A DNA stretch of 32,929 bases from JAILZP01 sp037444185. GTDB taxonomy: Bacteria; Bacillota; Desulfotomaculia; Desulfotomaculales; Desulfocucumaceae. The DNA lies in the NCBI GenBank assembly GCA_037444185.1, contig JBBIMW010000026.1, positions 1-32,929 of the forward strand. The letters are read 5' to 3'. A model generated the notes under the pieces. The model searched no databases, had not been told where the DNA came from, and was given only the letters and a program-made list of their open reading frames with translations. Shown here piece after piece: positions 24,088 through 31,785 of the stretch (positions within the stretch are counted from its first letter, which is position 1; each line of letters opens with the position of its first letter). The translations under genes and the position numbers were made by a program.

Positions 24088-24119
24088 CCCCGGCACAAAG
24101 TTTGCCGGGGATATTTTTT
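24088..24119 (+). terminator. intrinsic terminator
   Basis: CCCCGGCA (24088-24095) and TGCCGGGG (24103-24110) form a perfect 8-bp stem with a 7-nt loop, followed shortly by TTTTTT. It ends the flavoprotein transcript 11 bases after its stop. Confidence 0.9.
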
Positions 24120-24127
24120 GCTCTCGT

Positions 24128-24170
24128 CGCATCCCTTATTCTGGATTCCATTCGCCCGAAGGGCGATTTT
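24128..24170 (+). repeat. short dispersed repeat copy and inverted repeat upstream of dgt
   Basis: CGCATCCCTTATTCTG (24128-24143) matches 13806-13820 apart from one extra C. It is followed by GGATTCC and then TCGCCC-GAA-GGGCGA, a perfect 6-bp hairpin. The function is unknown. Confidence 0.45.
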
Positions 24171-24226
24171 GTTCAGATACAGGAAATTATGTTATGGCGA
24201 ATTTGTTTAGGGTGGTGTTTTTTTGA

Positions 24227-25225
24227 ATGAACCTGCGGGTGGCTTATGAAAATATAGAGAGGCGGTGGCTTTCGCCTCTTGCCTGTTTTAGCGACTCTTC
24301 CAGGGGCCGCATGTATCCTGAGGAGCCGTGCAGTGTGCGCACGGTTTTTCAGCGGGACCGGGACAGGATTATCCATTCAAAGAGTTTTCGCCGGCTTAAA
24401 TACAAGACCCAGGTTTTTATCATACCCGAGGGGGACCACTTCCGGACAAGACTGACCCATACCTTGGAGGTGGCTCAAATTTCCAGAACGGTGGCCAGGG
24501 CACTGAGGCTGAATGAAGACTTGGCGGAGGCCATAGCCCTTGGACACGACCTGGGGCACACGCCCTTCGGGCACACCGGCGAGGCCGCATTGAACGAGGT
24601 TTTTTCGCCCGGCTTCAAACATAACCGGCAGAGCTTGAGGATTGTGGATGAACTGGAGGGCAGGCGGGGGCTGAACCTGTCCCTGGAAGTGCGGGATGGA
24701 ATACTCAATCATACCGGCGGCACAGACCCGTTTACCCTGGAAGGCCAGATAGTAAAAATATGCGACCGGATAGCATATATCAACCACGACATAGACGATG
24801 GCCTGCGGGGGGGCATACTGAGGGAAAAGGACCTGCCGGGCCGGTGTCTTGAGGTGCTGGGGCATTCCCACCGGGAAAGAATCAACAACATGGTGTTGGA
24901 CCTTATTGACAACAGCTCGGGCAAGTCCCGCATATCCCTGAGCGAGGATTTCCAGGAGGCCACCGACGGGTTGCGCAGCTTTATGTTCGAGAATGTGTAC
25001 GTCGGTTCCGAGGCCAAAAGGGAGGAAATCAAGGCCAAGCATGTTGTTAAATTTCTCTATAAGTACATGGTGGAGACTCCCGGGGCCATGCCCCGGGAGT
25101 ACCTAGAAAAGGTGGAATATGAGGGACTGGAGAGAGTGGTCTGTGATTATATTGCTGGGATGACCGACCGCTATGCCATCAGCCAGTTTTCCAGGCTTTT
25201 TCTGCCCAGGGCCTTCCCTGTATAA
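24227..25225 (+). CDS. dgt: deoxyguanosinetriphosphate triphosphohydrolase-like protein (HD domain)
   Basis: This HD-superfamily dNTP triphosphohydrolase splits dNTPs into nucleoside and triphosphate. RDRIIHSKSFRRLKYKTQVF is the family signature. Metal-binding residues are in THTLEVAQISRTVARAL and GHDLGHTPFGHTGE, with ICDRIAYINHDIDD further on. Length 332 aa matches the dGTPase-like group found just upstream of dnaG in many Firmicutes. ATG 24227 follows a modest GGTGG site. It precedes dnaG by about 147 AT-rich bases and probably does not share its promoter. Confidence 0.94.
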   Translation: MNLRVAYENIERRWLSPLACFSDSSRGRMYPEEPCSVRTVFQRDRDRIIHSKSFRRLKYKTQVFIIPEGDHFRTRLTHTLEVAQISRTVARALRLNEDLAEAIALGHDLGHTPFGHTGEAALNEVFSPGFKHNRQSLRIVDELEGRRGLNLSLEVRDGILNHTGGTDPFTLEGQIVKICDRIAYINHDIDDGLRGGILREKDLPGRCLEVLGHSHRERINNMVLDLIDNSSGKSRISLSEDFQEATDGLRSFMFENVYVGSEAKREEIKAKHVVKFLYKYMVETPGAMPREYLEKVEYEGLERVVCDYIAGMTDRYAISQFSRLFLPRAFPV

Positions 25226-25372
25226 AAATTTTTTCGGCAGGAACAGGCAGTATTGGTAGAGAACAATCATTATAAAAATAGTTTGGATAGAATAATTTAG
25301 AAGGAAATATTCATTTATTGTAGAAATTTTTATAATCATATATGGTGCCACTATATTGGCGGGGAATATCCA

Positions 25373-27187
25373 TTGTCGTTAATACCTCCTGAAATACTGG
25401 AAGATGTACGCTCACAGACGGACATAGTGGCTCTTGTGGGCGAGTACGTAAGGTTGGAGAAAAGGGGCAGAAACTACGTCGGCCTTTGTCCCTTTCACCA
25501 GGACCGGGAACCTTCTTTTTCTGTAAACCCGGAAAAGCGAATGTTTTACTGTTTTGGGTGCCGGGCCGGGGGAAATGCCATCAAGTTTCTGATGTTGATG
25601 GAAAACCTGACCTTTGTCGAGTCTGTGCGAAGGCTTGCCGGCAGGGCCGGGATATTTGTGCCGGAATCCGGCAAATCCCGGGACGTCAAATGGGCAGCAC
25701 TGGAAGAAAGGGTGTGGAAGGCCAATGCGCAGACCAGGGAGTTTTATCACCGGTTCCTGACCGACAGTCCCGAAGCGGCCCGGGCAAGGAAGTACCTGGA
25801 CGGTAGGGGGCTTTCCGGGGAAATAATTAGGGCCTTTCAGATCGGCTATGCTCCCGGTGCCCGGGACTGGCTGGTAAAACACATGACCGGACGGGGGTAC
25901 AGTCCGGAGGAACTGGTGAGTTTCGGTCTGGCTGCGGGGAACCGGATCAGGGCTTATGACAGGTTTAAAAACAGGATCATCTTTCCGGTGACAAATCCCC
26001 AAGGCAAGGTGGTAGCCTTCGGGGGACGGGTTCTGGGACCGGTTCAAAATCAGCCCAAGTACCTGAATACTCCGGAAACGCCTTTTTTCAATAAAAGCAA
26101 GGTGCTTTTCGGCCTGGACCTGGCCAGGCAGGCCATCAGGCAGGAAGGATACGCAGTGATCATGGAGGGCTACATGGATGTGCTGACCGCACACCAGCAT
26201 GGCATTCGCAACGTCCTCGCATCCATGGGCACCAGTCTGACCCGGGACCAGGGGAAAATTTTAATGAGGTATACCAGCGATATTTGCATCGCCTATGATG
26301 CCGATGCAGCCGGGTTGAGGGCTGCGGCCAGGGGCCTGGATATACTGCAGCAAATTGGGTGCCGGCTGAAAGTGATTGTCATGCCGGATGGTGCGGATCC
26401 CGACGACTACATCAGAAACAACGGGGCTGAGGGGTGGATGAGACTCCTTTCCGGCGCGGAGAGCTTGCTGGAATACAAGCTGAGACTGGCCAGAAAAATT
26501 AAGAACGCCCCCCGGGACATATTGGGGGAGGTATTGCCGAATTTAGCGGAAATAAAGAGCAATATCGAACTGGAGGAAGGTGTCAGGCTGGTGGCCTCCA
26601 GGCTGAATATAAGTTGGGAATCGGTAAAGGGTGAAATTGATAGATATAAGGCCGGCCAGCGAAAAATTTGGGCAAAACCGGATAAAATTGCTAAAAATAA
26701 GCATAATATATTAAAAGGTGACAGACCCAGGGATGCTGTATCGGCCGCGGAATTGGGCATACTCAAGGTCCTGGCGGGAAGTCCCGATAAGCTTGAATAC
26801 TTCCGGTCGGCCTTGGGGGATGACTTTTTGCGGGATCCCCTTTGTGGGGAATTATACCGGGCTATGGCCAGGAAGATTGAACAGGGAGAATTTGACCCTG
26901 TTGTTTTGGCCGACGAATTGGATGATTCTGCCGCAGCCCTGCTAATCAGGCTGACGATGGAGGGCCCGGAAAAATCCGGTGACGCCCTGGCGGAAAAAAT
27001 TGTGGATGATTATATTAACGTAATAAAAAGAAACCGGCGGGCGGAAAAAAGAATGGATCTGATGCAGGAGCTTGCCGTGGCCGAAAAGAATAATGATATA
27101 GAACGTGTCAAAAAGATTCTGGCCATACTTCAGGAGAATGGATCTATCTATATGCGCGGCGGCCCGGGAAAGGGGGAAAGAAAGTGA
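25373..27187 (+). CDS. dnaG: DNA primase DnaG
   Basis: DnaG makes RNA primers at the replication fork. The N-terminal zinc finger uses Cys39, His42, Cys60 and Cys63 (CPFH, CFGC). The catalytic domain includes the TOPRIM motifs VIMEGYMDVLTAHQHG and CIAYDADAAGLRAA. The C-terminal part binds the DnaB helicase. A Lys/Asn-rich, AT-rich linker at about residues 420-450 separates the two. Length is 604 aa. The start is TTG 25373 with GGCGGGGA upstream. The AT-rich stretch 25226-25372 probably holds the promoter (a TATAAT at 25331-25336 has no good -35). The stop overlaps the rpoD start by four bases. Confidence 0.96.
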   Translation: MSLIPPEILEDVRSQTDIVALVGEYVRLEKRGRNYVGLCPFHQDREPSFSVNPEKRMFYCFGCRAGGNAIKFLMLMENLTFVESVRRLAGRAGIFVPESGKSRDVKWAALEERVWKANAQTREFYHRFLTDSPEAARARKYLDGRGLSGEIIRAFQIGYAPGARDWLVKHMTGRGYSPEELVSFGLAAGNRIRAYDRFKNRIIFPVTNPQGKVVAFGGRVLGPVQNQPKYLNTPETPFFNKSKVLFGLDLARQAIRQEGYAVIMEGYMDVLTAHQHGIRNVLASMGTSLTRDQGKILMRYTSDICIAYDADAAGLRAAARGLDILQQIGCRLKVIVMPDGADPDDYIRNNGAEGWMRLLSGAESLLEYKLRLARKIKNAPRDILGEVLPNLAEIKSNIELEEGVRLVASRLNISWESVKGEIDRYKAGQRKIWAKPDKIAKNKHNILKGDRPRDAVSAAELGILKVLAGSPDKLEYFRSALGDDFLRDPLCGELYRAMARKIEQGEFDPVVLADELDDSAAALLIRLTMEGPEKSGDALAEKIVDDYINVIKRNRRAEKRMDLMQELAVAEKNNDIERVKKILAILQENGSIYMRGGPGKGERK

Positions 27188-28284
27188 GCGAGCACCTGAA
27201 GGCCGAGACAGTTAAAGATCTTATCGAAAAAGGAAAAAAAAGTGGCGGAGTGCTGACTTACACTGAGATAATGGACACTTTCCAGGGAAGTGAACTGACG
27301 CCTGAACAGATAGACGAGATATATGAAAAGCTGAACGGGGTGGGGATAGAGGTTGTTCCCGAACTTCCCGGGGATCTGGAACCCCTTGATGACGGGCCGG
27401 CTATAGAAGTCCAGACTGAAGAGGTGGATGTGGATCTCGCTATTCCAGAGGGCGTGGGTATAGACGACCCGGTGCGCATGTATCTGAAGGAAATAGGCCG
27501 GGTTCCGCTGCTTTCCCCGGAAGAGGAAGTGGTTTTGGCCAGAAGGATGGAAGAGGGGAATGAAGAGGCCAAACGCAAACTGGCCGAGGCCAATCTGCGC
27601 CTTGTGGTCAGCATAGCCAAAAGATACGTGGGGAGGGGCATGCTGTTTCTGGATTTGATCCAGGAAGGAAACCTGGGGCTGATCAAGGCCGTGGAAAAAT
27701 TTGATTACCGCAAAGGGTACAAATTCAGCACCTATGCTACCTGGTGGATAAGGCAGGCCATTACCAGGGCCATTGCGGACCAGGCCAGGACCATCCGCAT
27801 TCCGGTGCACATGGTGGAAACCATAAACAAGTTGATCAGGGTCTCCCGCCAGCTGTTGCAGGAACTCGGCCGGGAGCCGTCCCCCGAGGAAATCGCCAGG
27901 GAAATGAATATCACCGAGGAAAAGGTCCGGGAGATAATGAAAATTGCCCAGGAGCCGGTTTCGCTTGAGACCCCCATTGGTGAGGAGGAGGATTCACACC
28001 TGGGTGATTTCATCGAGGACCATGAAGCCAGGGCGCCGGCCGAGGAAGCCTCCTTCACCCTGCTGCGGGAGCAGCTGGATGAAGTGCTGAAGACATTGAC
28101 TGACCGGGAACAAAAGGTGTTGCGCCTGAGGTTCGGACTGGATGACGGCAGGGCCCGTACACTGGAGGAAGTGGGGCAGAAATTCGGGGTGACCAGGGAA
28201 AGGATCCGACAGATAGAGGCCAAGACCCTGCGTAAGTTGAGGCATCCCAGCCGGAGCAAAAAACTCAAGGATTACCTGGATTAG
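27184..28284 (+). CDS. rpoD: primary RNA polymerase sigma factor (sigma-A/RpoD)
   Basis: This housekeeping sigma factor recognises the TTGACA/TATAAT promoters noted across this window. Region 1.1 is at residues 1-75. Region 1.2 starts at DDPVRMYLKEIGRVPLLS. Region 2 includes NLRLVVSIAKRYVGRGMLFL, DLIQEGNLGLIKAVEKFDY and KFSTYATWWIRQAITRAIA. Region 3 follows. Region 4 ends in LTDREQKVLRLRFGL and GVTRERIRQIEAKTLRKLR. Length 366 aa is typical of Firmicute SigA. GTG 27184 overlaps the dnaG stop (GTGA), with AAAGGGGGAAAG upstream. The dnaG-rpoD pair is the macromolecular synthesis operon core; rpsU is not present. Confidence 0.97.
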   Translation: MSEHLKAETVKDLIEKGKKSGGVLTYTEIMDTFQGSELTPEQIDEIYEKLNGVGIEVVPELPGDLEPLDDGPAIEVQTEEVDVDLAIPEGVGIDDPVRMYLKEIGRVPLLSPEEEVVLARRMEEGNEEAKRKLAEANLRLVVSIAKRYVGRGMLFLDLIQEGNLGLIKAVEKFDYRKGYKFSTYATWWIRQAITRAIADQARTIRIPVHMVETINKLIRVSRQLLQELGREPSPEEIAREMNITEEKVREIMKIAQEPVSLETPIGEEEDSHLGDFIEDHEARAPAEEASFTLLREQLDEVLKTLTDREQKVLRLRFGLDDGRARTLEEVGQKFGVTRERIRQIEAKTLRKLRHPSRSKKLKDYLD

Positions 28285-28333
28285 CAAAATCCATTTGCCG
28301 GATGCAGCCGGAGATTCGATGTGCGGCAAGGGC

Positions 28334-28385
28334 GCCCCGGCACTATTTCCCTCAAGATTCAGTGTTGACCGGGGCTTTTCTTTTA
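28334..28385 (+). terminator. rpoD intrinsic terminator
   Basis: GCCCCGG (28334-28340) pairs with CCGGGGC (28369-28375), with an extra CAC/GTG pairing inside, and is followed by TTTTCTTTT. It ends the dnaG-rpoD transcript. Its 3' arm overlaps the tRNA promoter. Confidence 0.85.
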
Positions 28386-28393
28386 TGTATAAT
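28365..28393 (+). promoter_or_regulatory. sigma-A promoter of the tRNA cluster, nested in the rpoD terminator
   Basis: TTGACC (28365-28370) and a perfect TATAAT (28388-28393) are exactly 17 bases apart. The spacer is the 3' arm and T-tract of the rpoD terminator. The predicted start is about 28400, eight bases before tRNA-Asn. Confidence 0.8.
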
Positions 28394-28407
28394 AAATAGT
28401 GCATCGT

Positions 28408-28482
28408 TCCTCGATAGCTCAACGGTAGAGCAACCGGCTGTTAACCGGTAGGTTGTAGGTTCGAATCCTACTCGAGGAGCCA
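28408..28482 (+). tRNA. tRNA-Asn (anticodon GTT)
   Basis: Acceptor TCCTCGA pairs with TCGAGGA, then discriminator G and an encoded CCA. The anticodon stem ACCGG/CCGGT closes CTGTTAA, giving GTT. The T-arm GTAGG-TTCGAAT-CCTAC is perfect. It is the first gene of a four-tRNA cluster. Confidence 0.97.
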
Positions 28483-28485
28483 GAA

Positions 28486-28560
28486 GGGCCCATAGCTCAA
28501 CGGTAGAGCATCCGGCTCATAACCGGCTGGTTCCAGGTTCGAATCCTGGTGGGCCCACCA
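28486..28560 (+). tRNA. tRNA with anticodon CAT (Met, or Ile-lysidine type)
   Basis: Acceptor GGGCCCA pairs with TGGGCCC, then discriminator A and an encoded CCA. The loop CTCATAA gives CAT. The first acceptor pair is G-C, so it is not the initiator tRNA. Elongator Met versus Ile (lysidine-modified CAT) cannot be settled by eye. It starts three bases after tRNA-Asn. Confidence 0.93.
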
Positions 28561-28631
28561 GTTCAGACGTGAGACGTCGGGCGTCAGGATAGCAACTTGC
28601 GCAAAACTAACGTCTGACGACCGACTACCTA
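28561..28631 (+). repeat. heptamer-phased inverted repeat between tRNA genes
   Basis: GTTCAGA, CGTGAGA, CGTCGGG and CGTCAGG (28561-28588) are in phase. A second set, CGTCTGA, CGACCGA and CTACCTA (28611-28631), is largely the reverse complement (GTCGGGCGTCAG versus GTCGGTCGTCAG). The RNA could fold as a hairpin in the polycistronic tRNA precursor. Confidence 0.6.
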
Positions 28632-28635
28632 ATAG

Positions 28636-28711
28636 GGCCCCTTGGTCAAGCGGTCTAAGACACCGCCCTTTCACGGCGGTAACACGGGTTCGAATCCCGT
28701 AGGGGTCACCA
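28636..28711 (+). tRNA. tRNA-Glu (anticodon TTC)
   Basis: Acceptor GGCCCCT pairs with AGGGGTC (one G-T pair), then A and an encoded CCA. The stem CCGCC/GGCGG closes CTTTCAC, giving TTC. The T-loop TTCGAAT is standard. Confidence 0.96.
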
Positions 28712-28716
28712 TAAAA

Positions 28717-28792
28717 GGGAGCATAGCTCAGTTGGGAGAGCACCTGCCTTACAAGCAGGGGGTCAGCGGTTCAAGCCCGTTTGCTCCCACCA
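28717..28792 (+). tRNA. tRNA-Val (anticodon TAC)
   Basis: Acceptor GGGAGCA pairs with TGCTCCC, then A and an encoded CCA. The stem CCTGC/GCAGG closes CTTACAA, giving TAC. The T-arm AGCGG-TTCAAGC-CCGTT pairs with one G-T. It is the last gene of the cluster. Confidence 0.96.
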
Positions 28793-28806
28793 CTAAAACA
28801 AAGGCG

Positions 28807-28843
28807 TAGCATCGGAGATAATTTTCGGTGCTATTTATTTTTA
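28807..28843 (+). terminator. tRNA cluster terminator
   Basis: TAGCATCG (28807-28814) pairs with CGGTGCTA (28826-28833, one G-T pair) and is followed by TTTATTTTTA. It lies 15 bases after tRNA-Val. Confidence 0.8.
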
Positions 28844-28861
28844 TGCAAAAATATCGACCAC

Positions 28862-29605
28862 TTAATAAAGAAGCCTGGAGTTTTGCAGGTAGTCGCAAAT
28901 GAACTCACTGTCCTTGAATACGTTAAACTTGGTTTCTATATAATCAGGCAGGCAGGTGAGATTGTTCACCAGTATCTTCATCATGAAATTTCTTATGTTG
29001 ACGCCCGGTTCGGCAAGATTTTTTCCATACATCCTGGCCATGTGCGGGGCGAAAACTTTAAAAGCCTGGTTGGAACGGGGCGACATGGCATGGGTCAGGA
29101 CAATTATTTCAGTATAATTCCTCTGCGTATAAGAGCCGACATTGCCGGCCGTTATCTTCAGACCGTCTTCCCAAAACAGTTTCATGTTTTCTTCCAGTGG
29201 GCTTGTGCCGCACCAAAAATCAACCCAGCGGTTTTCCAGTGGAATGGATTTATCGCCGGCCTTGCCGGTCTTAATGCCAATAACATCGTTTTCCCGTAAA
29301 AACTCCACCACTCCCCCTTTCCATGTGAATTTTGAATAGCCAGACCCGGGGGCTGTTCTTGAAAAATTAATTATTCTCCTATAGTTGACCCGTATTTCGG
29401 TCTGGTATTCCACGGTGGTCAGGCTGTTCACGGATTTAAGCATGGTGCCGGCAAGCTCCCCCACATCCCCTCCGTACGGTGCCGGACGGAACAGCACTAT
29501 ATCTTTGCTTTTACTTAGGGCAAACATTGATTTTACACGGAGGGCCAAAAAAACTATAATTACCAGGATAATAATCAAAACAGGTAAAAAGAGCATTCTC
29601 GCCAT
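28862..29605 (-). CDS. hypothetical protein with N-terminal membrane anchor
   Basis: I do not recognise this 247-residue protein. Residues 4-24 (MLFLPVLIIILVIIVFLALR) form one strong hydrophobic helix followed by basic residues, so the rest is probably outside the membrane or is anchored by it. The body is mixed alpha/beta with SVNSLTTVEYQTEIRVNYRR, then VIGIKTGKAGDKSIPLENRW, and a Met/Asn-rich end. There are three Cys residues and no repeats. ATG 29605 has a GAAGAGG site about 10 bases upstream. It converges on the tRNA terminator and is the downstream neighbour, in the same direction, of the coiled-coil gene. The TTVEY segment faintly recalls DUF4230 proteins; I would not assign it. Confidence 0.75.
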   Translation of the reverse strand: MARMLFLPVLIIILVIIVFLALRVKSMFALSKSKDIVLFRPAPYGGDVGELAGTMLKSVNSLTTVEYQTEIRVNYRRIINFSRTAPGSGYSKFTWKGGVVEFLRENDVIGIKTGKAGDKSIPLENRWVDFWCGTSPLEENMKLFWEDGLKITAGNVGSYTQRNYTEIIVLTHAMSPRSNQAFKVFAPHMARMYGKNLAEPGVNIRNFMMKILVNNLTCLPDYIETKFNVFKDSEFICDYLQNSRLLY

Positions 29606-29804
29606 TTCGTCATTCCTCTTCCGTCGTTCTTTTTAATAGTTTCCAAAGTTATAATAAATCATATTCGCGCCCGGGAATGGGATAACCTCTTCCGTCCGGT
29701 TAAAAAAATATTGCATAATAAAAAGTCTGTTTACTGTATTAATCGTCGAGAAATTAGGAAGAATCCCGCTGACGGGACGGTTTTTCCGGGGCGCCGGATA
29801 AAGA
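29606..29804. other. AT-rich intergenic region
   Basis: 199 bases between two minus-strand genes. A weak hairpin, CCCG/CGGG (about 29764-29775), could mark the end of the coiled-coil gene's transcript. No gene or clear promoter is seen. Confidence 0.4.
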
Positions 29805-30929
29805 TTAAAAGGACAAACGGATGTTCATTTTTCCTTCGTGTATTTCTATAACTGACATTTCAAAAGACCTCATTTCCTCAGGTATGGGCAGGTAGAATGC
29901 GGATTCGTCGGCCACTTTCCTCAAAACCGTCTCTGTAACGGGAATACCGTCCAGGCTGAGAGTTTTGGGGGTGAGCCTGACCGGTGTTGCGGATCCGGCA
30001 GCGGACAGAGAGCAGCCCAGAGTAAATACCGAAGGGGAGTTTTTATCCCTGCCGGTCAGAACAAACAACCCAGGTTCCAATTCCACAGAAAGACCCTCTA
30101 GGTTTTTTATCCCGGAAGTTTGGAAGGATTGATTGAGACTTTGTTCGGAGACTTCCACCAGAATACCTCCTGGACTGAGTAAAACCCTGTCCGGCGTTAC
30201 CTCCCGCCATGAAAACCGGTCCAGGGCTCCTGTAAGATTTTCCATCAAGTTAAGTGAATCAATAAATCTTTTCTCCAGTGAGGCCACTTTATGGGCCAGT
30301 TGAGATGATTCCCGTCTTATTTCGTCAAGGAACTCTCTGCGCTGGTTCACCAGATTTGTAATGTTGTTTATTTGTTCCGTCAAGGCCCGATTTTGGAGTT
30401 CAAGCAGGTACTCAGCATCTTTAAGTGTTTTTTCCATTTGCAAAGAGGCCTCGCAGGCATCCGCCGCCGACTTGTAGTCCTTTGCCTGCCGGCCCAAGAT
30501 TACGGCCACCGCCGCCGACCGGCTGAATAGATCGGACAGGCTTCCGGATCCCAGTACAATATCCAGAAGGCTTAGGTATCCGTAGCGATATTGAAAATTT
30601 AGCCAGGCACCCATTTTTTTTAGTTTTTGGTTCTTCATTTCCAGGGACTTGCGGTATTCTTCGGCTGAATCGTCCTTCTTTTTCCGGGTGGAGGTCATGT
30701 TTATCAAAATCATTTCCCTTTCCTGCCCGGCTTTTTTCAGTTTTAAATCCAGGGCCAGAAGTTCCAGGGCCAGCCTCTGGGCTTCCCCCTCAAGGCCGGA
30801 AATGGTCTTTAGGTGTTCCCGCCTTTCTATTCCCGGATTTTGAACGGCTAAGGACGGTGGTGGGTACATAAAAAAATAAAATGCACCGAGAAGTGATATA
30901 ATCAATGGTGTAAGCCGTGGTTTCAGCAA
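29805..30929 (-). CDS. secreted coiled-coil protein resembling CwlO/PcsB/EnvC N-terminal domains
   Basis: Residues 1-28 look like a signal peptide (PLIISLLGAFYFFMYPPPSLA). Residues 40-230 are long coiled coil. The segment WLNFQYRYGYLSLLDIVLGS with SLSDLFSRSAAVAVI (about 110-145) matches the hallmark of the PcsB/CwlO/EnvC coiled-coil domain, used by cell-wall hydrolases and their activators at division sites. The usual C-terminal NlpC/P60, CHAP or M23 catalytic domain is absent. Instead the last 120 residues form an unrecognised beta-rich domain (TPDRVLLSPGGILVEVSEQS, FVLTGRDKNSPSVFTLG). Start TTG 30929 has AAAGGAAG upstream. A regulatory or structural wall role is an inference. Confidence 0.75.
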   Translation of the reverse strand: MLKPRLTPLIISLLGAFYFFMYPPPSLAVQNPGIERREHLKTISGLEGEAQRLALELLALDLKLKKAGQEREMILINMTSTRKKKDDSAEEYRKSLEMKNQKLKKMGAWLNFQYRYGYLSLLDIVLGSGSLSDLFSRSAAVAVILGRQAKDYKSAADACEASLQMEKTLKDAEYLLELQNRALTEQINNITNLVNQRREFLDEIRRESSQLAHKVASLEKRFIDSLNLMENLTGALDRFSWREVTPDRVLLSPGGILVEVSEQSLNQSFQTSGIKNLEGLSVELEPGLFVLTGRDKNSPSVFTLGCSLSAAGSATPVRLTPKTLSLDGIPVTETVLRKVADESAFYLPIPEEMRSFEMSVIEIHEGKMNIRLSF

Positions 30930-31080
30930 GCCGTTACTTCCTTTCCCGTTTTGCGTCGTGTCATCTTCTATTTTATAGTTTACTTCACCTTAGTGGACAT
31001 TGAAAGTAAAAAGGTGGGGGGTCGGTGCAGGGTCTTGTTTTTATGGCTGCGATACAGCGGCAAAAGGAGGTTTTGAATCC

Positions 31081-31785
31081 TTGGAGTTGACTCCCAGGCT
31101 GGCCGCCATAGCGAATCTAATCCCCAGGGGCGCCCGCGTGGCCGACATAGGCACGGACCATGCCGCGCTACCGGTGTATTTGGCAAAAAACGGCAGAACA
31201 TCCCGGGTGATAGCCGCAGAACTCAATGAAAAGCCGTACCGGCTGGCTTGCCGGCAGGTGATGGCAGCCGGTGAAGAGGGCCGGGTGGAGGTAAGAAAGG
31301 GGGACGGACTGGATGTGATTCTGCCCGGCGAGGTTGATGTTGTTGTAATAGCCGGTATGGGGGGAAACACCATGCGAGGAATACTGAACCGCTCCCGGGG
31401 GGTTTTGGCCGGAGTCAATCGCTTGGTACTTCAGCCAATGGCCGACGCGGGGGATTTGAGGCGCTGGCTCTGCCGGAACGGCTGGCGGCTGGTGGATGAG
31501 GAACTGGTGAAAGAAGACGGCAGGTTTTACGTTGTTGTAGTGGCTGAACCTGGCGAGGAACAGAAGAAAGACGATTTTATGATGGATATCGGCCCCGTGC
31601 TTGTGGGTAAATGCAGTCCGCTGCTGATTGAATATCTTGAAAAAGTGAAAAGCGATTACCAGAGGATTTTGAGCGGGCTGGCCAGGAGCAGGACCGGGCA
31701 TTCAATGGGAAAGGCCATTGAGCTGACCTCAAGGCTGGCCAGACTGAGGGAGTTGATTTGCCGGTGCAGGCAGAATGCAGGTTGA
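31081..31785 (+). CDS. trmK: tRNA (adenine-22-N1)-methyltransferase TrmK
   Basis: TrmK uses S-adenosylmethionine to methylate N1 of adenine 22 in tRNA. The start region LTPRLAAIANLIPRGARVAD leads into the SAM-binding motif VADIGTDHAALPVYLA. GDGLDVILPGEVDVVVIAGM and GG with LVLQPMADAGDLRRWL are family features. Start TTG 31081 is supported by AAAAGGAGG ten bases upstream; the longer frame from 31000 adds non-family sequence. Length is 234 aa. It overlaps the next gene by 28 bases. The position after sigA, before yqfO, matches B. subtilis yqfN. Confidence 0.94.
   Translation: MELTPRLAAIANLIPRGARVADIGTDHAALPVYLAKNGRTSRVIAAELNEKPYRLACRQVMAAGEEGRVEVRKGDGLDVILPGEVDVVVIAGMGGNTMRGILNRSRGVLAGVNRLVLQPMADAGDLRRWLCRNGWRLVDEELVKEDGRFYVVVVAEPGEEQKKDDFMMDIGPVLVGKCSPLLIEYLEKVKSDYQRILSGLARSRTGHSMGKAIELTSRLARLRELICRCRQNAG

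Noticed and set aside
28468..28743. A 91-codon open frame on the minus strand
   Set aside because: It runs antisense through three intact tRNA genes; the apparent peptide is read from tRNA sequence.
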